Below are positions 23,713 to 37,106 of a DNA stretch of 64,000 nt, in pieces. Location of the stretch: assembly GCA_002224055.1 (NCBI GenBank), contig AZLU01000014.1, positions 1 through 64,000 on the forward strand. The letters are read 5' to 3'. Numbering within the stretch: the stretch's first letter is position 1; each line of letters starts with the position of its first letter. Made by a program: the position numbers and the translations under genes. A model generated the notes under the pieces. It had not been told where the DNA came from. It worked only from the letters and a program-made list of their open reading frames with translations, and did not search any database. This DNA comes from Pezizomycotina sp. ARF18. Taxonomy: Eukaryota; Ascomycota.

Positions 23713-24337
23713 AGAGAGAAAGAGAATAAATTGGAATTATATTTAGAACCTACGCTGACGGAGATGTATCGTTCTCATTCACGATCGGCACTACACCCAT
23801 GTTGAGAAGCTCCGAAAACGTGTTCGTAGCATTAAGATATCGGCCACGCTAATTGAGGTAAAACAATAATAATAAGAAATGATAACGATGAAAGCATTAG
23901 CAGCTGTATCCGTTTCGTAACAAATTTAAGGCGGCGACTCTCACATCGGCGATATCATTGCGAGTCAGGAGAATCTGAGCGATCGGTTGCCGTAGATGCT
24001 TGAAAAGCGAATCCCAAAGCGCTATCAAGCGACATTGACCGACAGCTGCCAGTGCCTATACGTTGCAAGCGCAGTAGTGATTCCGTATTAGGTTCTAGCA
24101 ATGGAGCACGCAGATTCATGGCGAACAAGAGAAAAGAGCGGTTTCTAACTCACCTGTACGGTTGCGAGATGCTTCGGGCGTTTCTCAATGTCCAACCGCC
24201 GCATCCAATACCAATGGCGCGGATGAAACAGGACGACCTTGTGTCCATGCTTCCGCAGGCGAACCGCAGTCTCCACAATCAATGACAGGTTAGAGAGCAG
24301 TGGCTCACGCGTTTTCTCGTCGCAAATGGAAGATGTC
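22220..24337 (-). CDS. PRO1: Glutamate 5-kinase, proline biosynthesis (5' exon not located)
   Basis: Phosphorylates L-glutamate, the first step of proline synthesis. On the minus strand, after an acceptor (GCTAAC branch, TTTCAG at 24338), the sequence reads [71 protein letters not shown], then [30 protein letters not shown] and [24 protein letters not shown], the kinase core. A PUA domain follows: [13 protein letters not shown], then [22 protein letters not shown] near the end. The short first exon (expected VIKLG) was not found with certainty upstream of 24337. An intron with a long A/T run separates the last two exons (about 22300-22440). Several shifts occur. The end is placed at a stop at 22220; a stop at 22033 is the alternative. 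Confidence 0.9.
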
Positions 24338-24981
24338 CTGAAATTGCAAGATGTTAGCCCTAGAAAAAATGCTTCCAAAAGCCGACTAGCCCAACGGAAT
24401 CCGATATTCTAAAGCCTTGCGCGCAGTAAATAAATTGAGCCTAGCAGGTAAGAAGGAAGGTTCCTTGACTAACAAGTTTAATTACAACGTTAGGGGTCTG
24501 TTCGTCTTCATTTCGATTGAGCGATAGAGGTTTTTGAAACCTAAAATGACCTTTATACAATATCAAATTTCTCAAAAAGTGACAGGGAGATAATGGTTAA
24601 TACGGAAAGAAGCTCGGTGATCTGTTGTCTTTGCTGAATCGCAATTGACCGAGCTCGAAGGACAGCTCCAGTTTAAATGGGCCAGCTGTGGTGCCATTAT
24701 TGTCTGAATCTGACTACCTTCTTTTTTTCTGCATGGTGTCCTGCAATAATAATATTCTCTTTTTTTTAGTCTCGGAGCCTTTTTTTTCTTTCTTTTTTCC
24801 ATGCTTTTCCATGCAGCACTCCGATTCGGCTGTGGAGGTTACTTCTAGCTGCATATACTTTAGCCGAAAAAAGTCAAATATGAAGCGCTCTTGATTATAT
24901 TATTCCTACATTTTCGTTTAGCTGCACGAGCTCGAGGACATAACAAAAACATTTCAATTGAGAGAGGCTTTGAAGCAGACT
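24338..24981. promoter_or_regulatory. Shared upstream region of PRO1 and ATP23
   Basis: About 640 bp lie between two divergent genes. The stretch includes the unlocated first exon of PRO1, T-rich tracts at 24719-24800 and no other recognisable coding. Promoter function is inferred only from the layout. Confidence 0.4.
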
Positions 24982-26001
24982 ATGGGCTCAATGATGAGGG
25001 CGACAAGAGGAGTCCCGGCGGAAACGACTCGGGACACGATCGCCCTTCTTCAACAGTGGGATCCCTGAATACTGGCGGAGGGCGTTCGTTTATCTTACGG
25101 GAATGGTATGACGGAGGATGAAAGGCGAAAATTCGAGAATGATCGTGATACGAAGTTTGCTGAGAATCAAAAAAAGAGGTGCGAAGGCTTCAGAGATTAT
25201 CTTTTCCAGTACAGTAAGCTTTTCACTATTGCGATTTTGGGTTATTTGGGACCAGGTTTTGCCATCAATTAGTATTTATTTGCGATGTTGCTAATTGAAC
25301 GCTACGGTCTACTTTTGCCCCCCCCCAAAAAAAAAAATTTAGGTCCTATAGTTCGCTTCATGACGGACACATTAGCAAAGTAAATGGCCACATGTCCGCC
25401 AAAAATGTCCAGTGTTTCCGGTGCGATGACCTCCAATCCGGCGGATTCTCTCCGCAGCATGGTATACTGCTCTGCCAGAACAAGCTTAGAAACCGTGGCC
25501 ATGCTGAAGACACAATGGCGCACGAGATGATACATGTTTACGATCATCTACGCTTCGAGGTGGATTGGCAAATCTTAGGCATGTTGCTTGCTCGGAAGTA
25601 TGTGGACAACCCTTCCAGTGTTGCAATCACCCTAAGGAGTAGCTTGGGTTTATACAACAGATGCAAGAGATAAAATCAATGGCGAAACGAAGAATTTCTT
25701 CCTCCGGGGTGTTTAAGTCCGACTCCTCATGAAGCCTCTGCTAATCAGCTCCTCACGTCTCATTGTGGAGTAGATCCGTGCTTCTAGCTTAAGCGGAGAG
25801 TGTCGATGGGCCCGCGAAGCCCTTACTCGAGGAGTTTACGATTTCACTAAACAGCATCAGGCCTGCGTTAAGAGACGAGCCACACTTTCCGTCAGAGGGC
25901 ACCCGAATTGCAAAGATCAACAGGTGGCCGAGGAGGTCGTCAATTCGGTATTCGAATCTTGTTTTGCAGATACACGGCCGTTCGACGAAATCTATCGGTA
26001 G
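24982..26001 (+). CDS. ATP23: ATP23, mitochondrial inner-membrane metalloprotease
   Basis: Atp23 is a zinc metallopeptidase of the intermembrane space that processes Atp6 and chaperones F0 assembly. The N-terminal part ends with [11 protein letters not shown] and [32 protein letters not shown] 129-bp intron (25214-25342) joins Y-S to PIVRFM. Then [40 protein letters not shown] carries the HExxH zinc site (HEMIH). A second intron (25598-25773, GTATGT..GTAG) joins NLRH.AC.E to [16 protein letters not shown]. The end [18 protein letters not shown]...[13 protein letters not shown]-stop is typical of the family. One or two shifts lie near 25050-25110 and 25385. The start is the first Met of a plausible N-terminus and is uncertain. 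Confidence 0.93.
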
Positions 26002-26948
26002 TATACAGTTGGATTCAATTCAAAGGCGCCGAAAAGTCGGGTTCGGGATTTCCTGGGACCATATCTGGCTTGGATTACCTGTGCTTTAGGACTCGAGATT
26101 TTAAGGAAGCAAAAGGGATTTTGGTAAAGGTGGCTCAGAATGGAGCCATTCTTCACTTTTCAAGACGTATGAGTAAACAAACACTTTCTGAGCTTGAAGG
26201 GGATGGGCTACTTGGTGTTGTAGATCACCAATCTGAGAATCACTCCGATAATCAAAGACAATGAATGGCGAACCCTAAATGCAATTGCCTTCATCCTTGC
26301 AAAGAGCGCAGGTTTACCTTCCGTCTGATAAAATTATCCTGATCTTATAGACTAATAATGAAGCAGCCTCACCATTCCTTTTCTACAGGTTATCTCACGA
26401 TGGATCAGTGTATATCATATTGCGTGTGTATAACAATTGTACAAATCAATATTCAAGGCAGATCTGCTCGTATAATATCTGTTGCAAGGTTTTCACTGGA
26501 AGTTCCAATCCAATTTTCAGACTTCTACTGCAGCGTGTATGAGTAACGCTTATCTTTCAGAAAACTCCTGATTATAGAGCGAACAGAAGGCGGGAAACTA
26601 CTAAGCAGAAATTGATACTAACAGTCAATCGAGTCTCGCTTGATGAAGATGGAAAGAATTGGTGAAATGTATACATAAACCATTAATAATACAAAATAAA
26701 GAACATCAAAGATCATCTTACTCCGTTAAAGCCAAAACAAACTTGGTGAAACGGCCCATGACTGCACGGACAAGTTTATTCCAGACTGCTGGGTATTAAA
26801 AAAAGAAAAAGAAAAAAACAGGGCAGCAAGAAAGAAAGAAAACAATGTAGAAGTTTAATCGTTACATGCTCAACTTGCCCTCGTAGCTGCAAATGCGTGT
26901 GTCAGACTTTCGAAGATCAGGTTTAATGGGACAGATTTAACAAAGAGC
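26002..26948. other. Spacer between convergent ATP23 and the Aurora kinase
   Basis: No recognisable gene. A 118-codon open frame begins inside the last ATP23 exon in another phase and runs to 26264; it has no family likeness and I regard it as chance. Confidence 0.55.
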
Positions 26949-28465
<1,517 letters not shown>

Positions 28466-28880
28466 AGTTTCGATGGGCTCAATGCAGTGCTGATGGATAA
28501 AAAAAAGGTATATATATTCTCCTAGCCGGCAGGAGGATGATATCGATATTCTCCCTTTTGCTTTTAAGTTTCTTGTTCGGATGTGTATTTGCGTAGGTTC
28601 GGGGAAGACGTAAGATCAGTTTTCGAATCCTTAAAAAGAAAAAGGCTGTAATGAGGGGTATCACGGCCTGATGTTTTCATAAAGAATCTGGGATCGTTCA
28701 CTGTGCTGTAATACTACTAAATTGTAATATTATAATGCGAAAGACGGCTAGGAGAAAAAGGGAAAATAAACCAATAATTGGTTGCCACGGGAACCTATCG
28801 GACCCAAAAGGATTCAAAAAAAAAAAAAAAAAGATTCTAGATTGATAAGATTAGATCAAACCGTAGGAGAAAACACAAGT

Positions 28881-28911
<31 letters not shown>

Positions 28912-29102
28912 TCGAGGTCCGTCGTCGGCTTCGAGAATGTGGATAAGGGGAGCCGAGGCTGGAAAGGACTACCACACACGGCACTTTTTTTTTAGCTTGT
29001 AAAAGTCTCCATTTTCTGAACCCCTCGAATTTACCGAAAGCCGAATTAAATAGGTGGTGGTGGTGTTTATTATTTATTATTATTTAATTTTCGCGTGCCT
29101 GC

Positions 29103-29139
<37 letters not shown>

Positions 29140-29322
29140 GGACTTTTCCTTGCCATCGCTCTAATTCAATTTAATCATCCTATTCTCTTTCAATCTCCCT
29201 CTTTTTATCATCACGGTCATCGCCCTCGTCCTTCCAAGTCATCAAGAAGTCAAAAGGAGTCCGTTTAACAGGATAGAAAACTTTCTCGATCTTTCACATT
29301 CAAATCAATCACAGCTGAAGCG
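28466..29322. promoter_or_regulatory. Shared upstream region of the Aurora kinase and PEX26
   Basis: About 860 bp between divergent genes carry a 28-base T run (28883-28910), an A run near 28817-28832 and an (AAT)n run at 29107-29139. No coding sequence was recognised. Promoter role is inferred from layout. Confidence 0.5.
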
Positions 29323-30829
29323 ATGGACTCACGACCTCTCGCATCCATCGTCCTCCCCCCGGGCGACAAAACACCGGCTACCACAGCAGTAGCAGCCGGA
29401 ACGTAGCTCGGCATCGGACTATTACATAGATAGCAGTACAAACAGCTTACCGTACGGATCGAGAAGCAGATCGTCGAATTCGTCTGTTTCAAGAGCCTAT
29501 AAGAAGCGGCAAATTATTTCTTGACCCGTCAGATGGCGGAAGCCTTCGCCATCCTGCGACCGGTTCTAAGGGACGCCGCGAATCCTTCGACGAATCGAAC
29601 TACGCGGGTGAAAGTGTGGTGTCTCTATTTTGCGATTTACGATGCGGCGGTGAAGATGACGCCCGAGGAGGGTAAAGGACGTGGGATGGTCAAGATTGGC
29701 GGCGTATAGTTGGTAGAGTTCGGAATGGCCTTATATGGGATGAAGTCACCGATGCTACCGGACAAGGGAAGCATAGACCCCGACGTAGTTATTGAACTGT
29801 AAGAATACCTCTTCCTTCCGCCTTTAATGTTCTCCATCCTCTATAATGATTTTCCGAGGCGATGATAGGCTCAGAGGCCGCTAACATCTTCTTGCTCTTT
29901 GATTTTGTAGAGTTTGCTCGTATTGTCGCACGGAACCGATCAGACAGTAACACAAAGAAGATCGAGTCCTATCTTGCCGAATCGCCCGCTGTCACCGAAG
30001 GGCCTAAAGCTCTTGCACAACGTGTAAAGCTAATGGAATTATATATTCTACATGTTCTACCGCGGGTGAATGATTGGGATTACGCTCGCGAATTTACCCA
30101 AATGAGCCTTATCTAGATGCGGATACGAAAGATGTGAGTCGAAAGTGTTAGAACTTTATTCCCCTCATTTAATGAATGTTCCTGGTCCTCTATCTACAAG
30201 GCTTAATGCTGATATATTTTTTTCCCGTCTGAAACTAGTCTTTCTTATCTACCCTTCAGAACCTCGAGCAAGAAAAGGTGGAGCTAGAAGCGAAGCGACT
30301 GGAAGAAGAACGGTTGCAAATTGAAGCTCTTGAACGGGAGCAGCGGCTCGCCGAGGAAAGCTTCGGGCAGAAGCAGCTGCTGTAGCTGTAGCTGAACAGC
30401 GCCCCGGTCTGCGCGCCGCGGCTCGCGAGCAGGCTCGGACTAACGGTACCGTAAGGTCAAGAAGGCGAAGTCAAGCTAGGTCAACCCTCGGAAGATCCCC
30501 GACCCAGGAGCCGCAGAGGGTCACGCTCTAGGCGGGCGTACTCTGAAGCAGATTCCGGGGATGATGCGCTGTCCACCGCCTCGTCGGCGTACGGCAGGAA
30601 ACAGACGAACGTGTTTGCCCAGACCGGCGACCTGGCCAATAGTTTGATCCGATGGATAAATATGTCCGTAGGTGGACAGAAGATTATGCAGACCGCTGTT
30701 ATCGCAGCGGCAGTAGTGCTTGCCCTCGCAAAGCGGAGCACCAGGACAAAGCTTTGGCGGTTCCTTGTCATGGCGTGGCTGAAAACGTCGAAGACAGTGG
30801 GAATGGGCATGAAAGTCACTTACGTCTGA
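29323..30829 (+). CDS. PEX26: Fungal PEX26-like peroxin, tail-anchored
   Basis: PEX26 (the counterpart of yeast Pex15) anchors the Pex1-Pex6 ATPases on peroxisomes. The start MDSRPLASIVLPPGDKTPAT precedes a helical region with FAILRPVLRDAANPS, TRVKVWCLYFAIYDAAVKM and VDPDVVIEL-like sequence. Then follow ALAQRVKLMELYILHVLPRV, NDWDYAREFTQMSLI, and a charged coiled coil NLEQEKVELEAKRLEEERLQ. The C-terminus QKIMQTAVIAAAVVLALAKR is a single membrane helix followed by the short tail KTVGMGMKVTYV-stop, the expected tail-anchor layout. Introns are likely near 29798-29905 and 30131-30260. Shifts occur near 29405, 29707 and 30360. The whole shape fits the fungal family; sequence likeness is moderate. 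Confidence 0.82.
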
Positions 30830-30845
30830 ATGATACCCCACTAGG

Positions 30846-30890
<45 letters not shown>

Positions 30891-32046
30891 ATTTAATCTG
30901 CCTGCATTTCCCCACCATTTTCAATTGACCTTTGGCTACCTGACATCGTCCCTTGAAGGTAGTGATGGTAATGTTTCACGGCGTTGCTTGGAAATAATTG
31001 ATGCTTTCCTGCCCTTTCTACACGAGTATTCTCCCCATTTCACTTCTTACTCGCCGTTCTTGCCGTTCCAACTTGCCGTTGCATTCCATGAGCATCCTTT
31101 CTACTTTATCTAGACAAACAATTTTTTTCTTTCCTTTTCCAATTCTATGTAAATAATTCTTGCTTTCATCTTATTATATTCCAGTGTTAGCGTCTAGTAT
31201 TTTCTTGTGTTTGATTACTTTCTACATGCGCTTATATGTATTCCCGACTTTGACGATGAATCGATATTCTGACGTTTTGCGTAATTTGCACTTATGAGGG
31301 TAACCGTTTTGAAAATATACGTCTCAATTCAAACAAATTTGATACTAATCACTAGCGATATATACTCGACACCAACTATATTTGCCTCGCAAGCATACAG
31401 AAATAATTATTGCAAAGCACTCGAGACCCAATATTCCAACTTGTGCATCAGTAAAGATGTTTTTGGTTTGGTATATTAGTTTACAACGATATGCACGCTA
31501 GATGACTAAGCTAAACGTGCATTTACCTACCAATTCGGGAGAAAATCGGTTCGTGTACTCTCCACTTTACCACACAAATTTCCTACCGATTTGTTCTCAA
31601 GTTTCAACCAAGGGAGGTGAAAAAGTACACCACCGGTCTTTCCTCTTGCCTCTCACTTTTTTTTTTTAATTATTATTATTTTTTTTTTTTTATTTTTATT
31701 TTACCATTAAAATCAACAAAAAACACAACGCACACACACGCACAAACTCGACAGGCTTCCCTCCCTTTCTCCCTCTCCCCCGATCCTTTTTCATCCGTTC
31801 CTTTCATCAACAAAACCATCAAAGTCATCAAATATTTCATCTCCCCCATCATCCTCTTATTCTCTGCATCATCACAGTATCTTTAGAAATCAAAAGTTCT
31901 TTCATTATCAAGCCCTATATTCGGGGAGACTGTGCGGTTTTCTTTTTCATTTCATAAGGAGTGCTTACTTGCGTAGTGTGTGTGTCTCTCCTTTGTTGCC
32001 CTTTTTTTGGTGAGACGGGGGACATCTAATACTATATATGCCTCCT

Positions 32047-32085
<39 letters not shown>

Positions 32086-32201
32086 GAAGGGGGGTCACCC
32101 GAATAAACCTGCGAAAACCCCGGAAATACCTTTCCCCTTCTCCCACATCCTCCCATTTATATCATTGTTGCTACTTACTTCCACACACACACACACACAC
32201 C
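30830..32201. other. Spacer with long microsatellites before SGF73
   Basis: Contains an (AT)n run of about 40 bp (30848-30888), T-rich tracts near 31659-31691, a 32-base A run (32051-32082) and a (CA)n run directly before the SGF73 start (about 32182-32200). No gene seen. Confidence 0.6.
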
Positions 32202-34310
32202 ATGACGACAAATCCAGCAGGCGGCGGTAAGTCCCTCTTCTTCCCCCCCCCAATCCACAAGAAAAATAATCACTCGAGATAAAAGAAGAAGAATAAAGCT
32301 GTATATTAGACCCATTATTACACACTACTTTCACCCCACCACAAAACCATATAAACAAGAAAAAAAAAAAAAAAACATCTTCTGTCACAATAGAGACATT
32401 CAATTCTGCTTTTTCTGCTTCGATGTAACATACCATTGAAAAGAGGATGGTGATGCCTCTGGGTGAAAACCTCGAATTCTTTTTCTAATATCTTCAACTG
32501 AGGGGAATTTGTTATAGAAGCTGCTTGTAATTAATAGCTTTTCTTTTTTCTTTTTTCTTTTTTCTTTTTGGTGATCTAAATTTCGATTTTTGTTTATTGT
32601 TGTGGTATTCCTCGCTTCGAATACTTCGGGTAGCTATATGAATGCTAACATCACCACCCTCAATTCTTTTCACAGATGAGCACGCCAGAAATGTCGCCAA
32701 CCTCTTTAACGAGGACTTAGTATCGACACTGTTCACCGCCGACGAAAGGCAACCCAAAAGACTCAAGCTAAAAGACCCAAACAAAAAGTCAGACTCTGCT
32801 TCGACGAATTGGAAGGAAATGGCTAAAGAACTGGAAGCTCAAGGTTCGCAGGAATATTTTTTTTTCTGTTGGTAATCCTGCATCCGGTTGTGAGCTGCCG
32901 GCTAATCTTTTACCGGATCTGTGTGTCTTTCAGACGAGGCGCGGGCAAAGAAATCCGACGAGTACCACAAAGTCGCAACCGGTCTAAGTCAGCTTGACGA
33001 CAAGGACCTAGCTACATTTCCGAACGGGAAGCCACTCACCGACGACCCCGAATAGTGATCTGCAAACAATGCAAGAAGCCGATCTTGAAAACCGTTGCCA
33101 CTGCACATATCAAAGCATGCTCAAAGCCAAGGCCGATAAGAAGGCTGACAAGGCCAAAGAGCGTAAGAAGCTCAAGGAGGAGGCTGCAAGACTAGCTATG
33201 GAGAAGGAGCAGGAGGCTAAAGATACGGATACGAAAGAATTGAGCATAGAAGAAGCAACGGCGGCAGCGGTAGCAGGCGAAAAGGACGAGATAAAGAAAG
33301 GTGCCAAAAAGACAGCCAAGAGCGGTAAGGCAGGCACGAAAACCAAAAAGAAAGATGATTTGGGGGATGAAGAGAAAGCTGCCGCGAAGAACTCGAAAAA
33401 GCGCAAAGCTACCGAAGGTAGGTCGAACTGGATTCCTTTTTTCTCCCCATAATATCTTCACAGCTTAACCGGCTTTTACTAATCGTAAATATAGAAATCA
33501 AAGAAAAAGGTCCCAAAACGAAAAAGAAAAAGGAAAAGCCTGCTAAGGCCGCCCCAAGCCCAAAAGGTTCGATCCCAACCCCTCTACTCAGTCTTTCATC
33601 TGCTGTGCTCCCTGACTTACACAGTGGTATTTTTCAATGTTTAGGACCCGTTGACGTGGAGAGACAGTGCGGTGTTGAACTACGCAAGGTGGCTTCTGTG
33701 CCAGATCTCTTACTTGCAAATCCATAGTATGGGTGCAAAACGCTCTGTGCTTGGTAGATCTCAGCCTTATGACGTCCTGCTAGCCGCGTATCAAAAGAAG
33801 AATCAGGCGAAGCAGCAAAGTAAGTGCCAAAACAGCCTATATATATATGTGCACCTATGTATAATATATGGAATAAACACCAGCAGTGAGACGGCTGGCT
33901 AATCATTGATATTTCACTATCACAGAAGCAGCAATCAATGCGAATAACCCCGCGCCGGAGGATGAAGCGAATTCTCTCCTCGTCGACTCCGACGAGGAAA
34001 CGGAGAGCGTTATGGCCGCAGTTGCAAGGGCAAATCCCCAACCGCTTGTACACCACTTCCCTATGTCCGCGAGAAGGAAATATCAGCATGTTCGCATGGC
34101 TCACCTTCTTGGAAACGCCTTCGTCCAGCGATGGATCCTCACCAAGCGCCTCGGCATCTGGTGCCATCAGTGATTTTTCTCTGGCATGTCATATCCCATG
34201 GCATCGCCGACGCTCGTAAGCCCCGTCACGGGAATCCGAAGTGGTTTGGTAATACACCTGTCCCAGCGGCGATGATGCGAAGGCTCTCGGCAGCGACTCC
34301 TGTTGGATAG
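32202..34310 (+). CDS. SGF73: SGF73-like SAGA subunit with SCA7/ataxin-7 domain
   Basis: Sgf73 tethers the deubiquitinase module to the SAGA coactivator. The first exon is tiny (MTTNPAGG), spliced over a 449-bp intron (32227-32675) to [20 protein letters not shown], then [13 protein letters not shown] zinc-binding knuckle [20 protein letters not shown] carries Cys/His residues, followed by a long Lys/Ala/Glu-rich linker. The SCA7 domain reads [15 protein letters not shown]-type [20 protein letters not shown] and [13 protein letters not shown]. After an intron comes [20 protein letters not shown] and [17 protein letters not shown] near the end. The stop at 34310 follows [15 protein letters not shown]. 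The order zinc knuckle, basic linker, SCA7 and C-terminal block matches fungal Sgf73. Shifts lie near 33055, 33690 and 34235. Confidence 0.9.
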
Positions 34311-35531
34311 CGCCCTTCAGGACACGGCTAAGCGATCCGTGCATCACCACTTACGACTTCTCGTTCTTACTGCGTTCTCAATCTACATGAACTTCCCATA
34401 TTTTCTCCAGAATTTTCTCTTGTTCTCCATTTGGGCCACTTTAAGATGAATAACGAGGTCCAATTCCTTCTACCATTTTCTTGAAGAACCCCCCCCCCCC
34501 CTTTCTTTGACTCTGCTTCATGTCGGCTTGCAAAGACGCAATTTCTCCTCGAGACTAGATACCACGATTTCGTTACACACCCATCGTATACGCACGCACA
34601 GTCATCTACGGTAACAGGCGAACTATAAATGGAGTCAAGGAGCAATTACATTCAAGGTGATGGTATTTTTTATTTATTTCGTCATCTTCTGGTGTCGGAT
34701 GAGGAGTTTATCTGACCTCGAAGCTGTAAATAATGAGGCATCTTTACGGTGTTATTCGTTCCCATTACCACGACATTCGAGTTCTTCCCCCTTCATTGAC
34801 GAGATTGTTTTCTTCATGACGGTGCTTGGCGTTCCCTCTCGAATTTTTTCTCCCTTTCTTCGTTTCCCATCTTTTTTCAGGCCTCGACCTCTTTTGCCCG
34901 CGAATACGTTATTACTATTTCCACCATTATTATTCCACATTATTTTTTCTGTTTCGGTCCGGCAACATCATTTTGTGTTGTCTCGTCCTTCCCGTCTTTC
35001 CTTTTCCTCTTTCTCCATCTATTCAGGTGTTATATATACCCCATCCCAACATTCTTCTTGCTGCTCCTGAAACAACAGTGGGAACAGCATTATATTTATC
35101 TCTTGTTCTACTTGTACTATAGTTTTCTTGCTTTACGTCGGCGTTTTGCACTTATCTTTTGGGCTATCCATCCAGAACGGTAGAGAGTGTACCTTTTGAT
35201 TGTTCTGAAAAAGGACTAAATTTAATGCAAGATTCCCCCCTGCTTATTTAGTTATTTATTAATTTTTTCTGTCTAGAAAAAAGAAAGCTCATGACGAACG
35301 CATACAGTGAGATGAAAGACAAGCTCCGTGACTTGCAGATAAATCTTTATTAGTGACGTATTGAATAGCGCTAGCTTCTGTGAGTAGTACTTTCGTACTT
35401 TCGTATACGTTGGGATAATTCCGGGTGAAACTTCAGCTTAAATACTTGTTGCGCAAGCTTCGGTTCAACGTTACCTTCCTTATCTCTCGCAAACCAATTT
35501 TATCTGGACAACTGAACGTTGAACACGCGAC

Positions 35532-35566
<35 letters not shown>

Positions 35567-36880
35567 AAAAGGCAAAAGTAGATCGAAGAAGGGAAAGCAC
35601 CTATTAGCATCGAATTGGTTATACAGTATTCTTATATATAAATATTAGTCTTACGCTGATGATACATTGATGCAATAGTCTAAAGGAAACAGTGTGATAT
35701 AGAATAATACAGACAGATCCTTCAATTTTTTTCTCCTTTTTTTAAGCTTAAATCTCGTTTATATCTACTTGGTAGTTTAAAGAGCATCTGCGACAGATCT
35801 GCTCTTCCCTTTTCTTGCCTTGAATTCCTACTTATTAATTCAAACTACACTTCCTCGTCCGCTTGTTCACCTTTTTTTTATATTCTCTTTTTTATCAGGG
35901 ACGAAATACTAAAAGATCTTCACTTTGTATATTTGAATCGTCGTTATTACTATTACTAGCAAAAGATAGCTTAACGTCCCCACCCCACCCCCCCTTTTTT
36001 TTTTATTTTTTTTTTCCAATCCCACTTTAGATTCCCTTGCTGCTATACGTACTTCCGTTAGTTGAGAAGTATTGACGAGCCTGTTTTCTTTGTTGTCTCT
36101 CCTCCTATCTCTCATACTTATACAGGTCTTATATTTCAATAATAATTGCATTGCGTTTCCTCAAGAATAGAAAACCCCGTTGAGAGAAAAAAAAAAAGAA
36201 ATAATAAGAGAGAAAGATACTTAAGCGAGAAACAAGAAATAAGAACACAGAGCCTCTACTACTACCCCAAGCGGTCGCTGCAGCCTTAAAAAAAAAGAAT
36301 AAAAAGAAAAAAAACTGCTTTGCCACTTTTTTTTTTTTTTTTTTTTTTTAACTGCTTGTGTTTTCTTAAACTTTACTCTTTATTTCTTTTCCCCCCACAA
36401 TCTAATCCCTTATAGCACCCAACTGTCGGAATCTCGGATATTTCTTTAAAGGATTCTACAATTACTTATTCCGTAGTACTTATTTCTATTCATTCCTTTT
36501 CTATTCCTGCAAAGCAAGGGTCTAGGGCTTTAAAAGGAATAAAGAAGTTATCCTTGTTTTTTCTATCTCTCTCTTCTTACGATACGATACTTCTTTTTAC
36601 TACTCCCTTTGTCGTCGACACGAATCCAACGCTAGAGCGAAAAAAGACGATAATAATAATCGCGCATACAGTATTATCTGCACTGACGATACAAAGAACT
36701 TCGTCTGTAAAAAAAATACGACGGAAGCATTTATTCACTCTTTTCTCTTACACTTTTGCACACTTAATCGTACGGCTCTAGTCCGATCGAAAAACAGCTC
36801 TGACAAAACTCGCCTTTTCTTCCTCTTTTTCTTTTTTCTTCTACTCTACTCTCCTCTCCTCCAACAGTAATAGTTTCAAC
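34311..36880. other. Long spacer, pyrimidine-rich, upstream of the PARN-like gene
   Basis: 2.6 kb without a recognisable gene. The plus strand is rich in T/C tracts, above all at 34760-35050 and 35860-36880, with long A or T runs near 35537-35563 and 36329-36349. Open frames over the tracts give low-complexity Phe/Ser/Leu products. It may hold a long 5' leader or promoter of the next gene. Confidence 0.55.
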
Positions 36881-37073
36881 ATGGATATCTCGAGTCGAAT
36901 TCAAAGAAAATTTGAATACATCCTATCCTCTATTGAGAATGCTTCGGTTGGACACCCTTCCAAAAAGACTTGCTTTGTTTATTTTCCATTTTGCGTTTAA
37001 ATATATCTGAAATCATCTATAGTCTATCGCATACCTCCTCCCTTGTGCGCCGAGCTTTTTAGAATCAGGCTAA

Positions 37074-37106
<33 letters not shown>

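Noticed and set aside
25908-26264. 118-codon open frame after ATP23
   Set aside because: Starts inside the ATP23 last exon in another phase and has no recognisable domain.
34657-35122. 137- and 98-codon open frames rich in Phe, Ser and Leu
   Set aside because: Produced by T/C-rich tracts; the product is low complexity and not like a known membrane protein.
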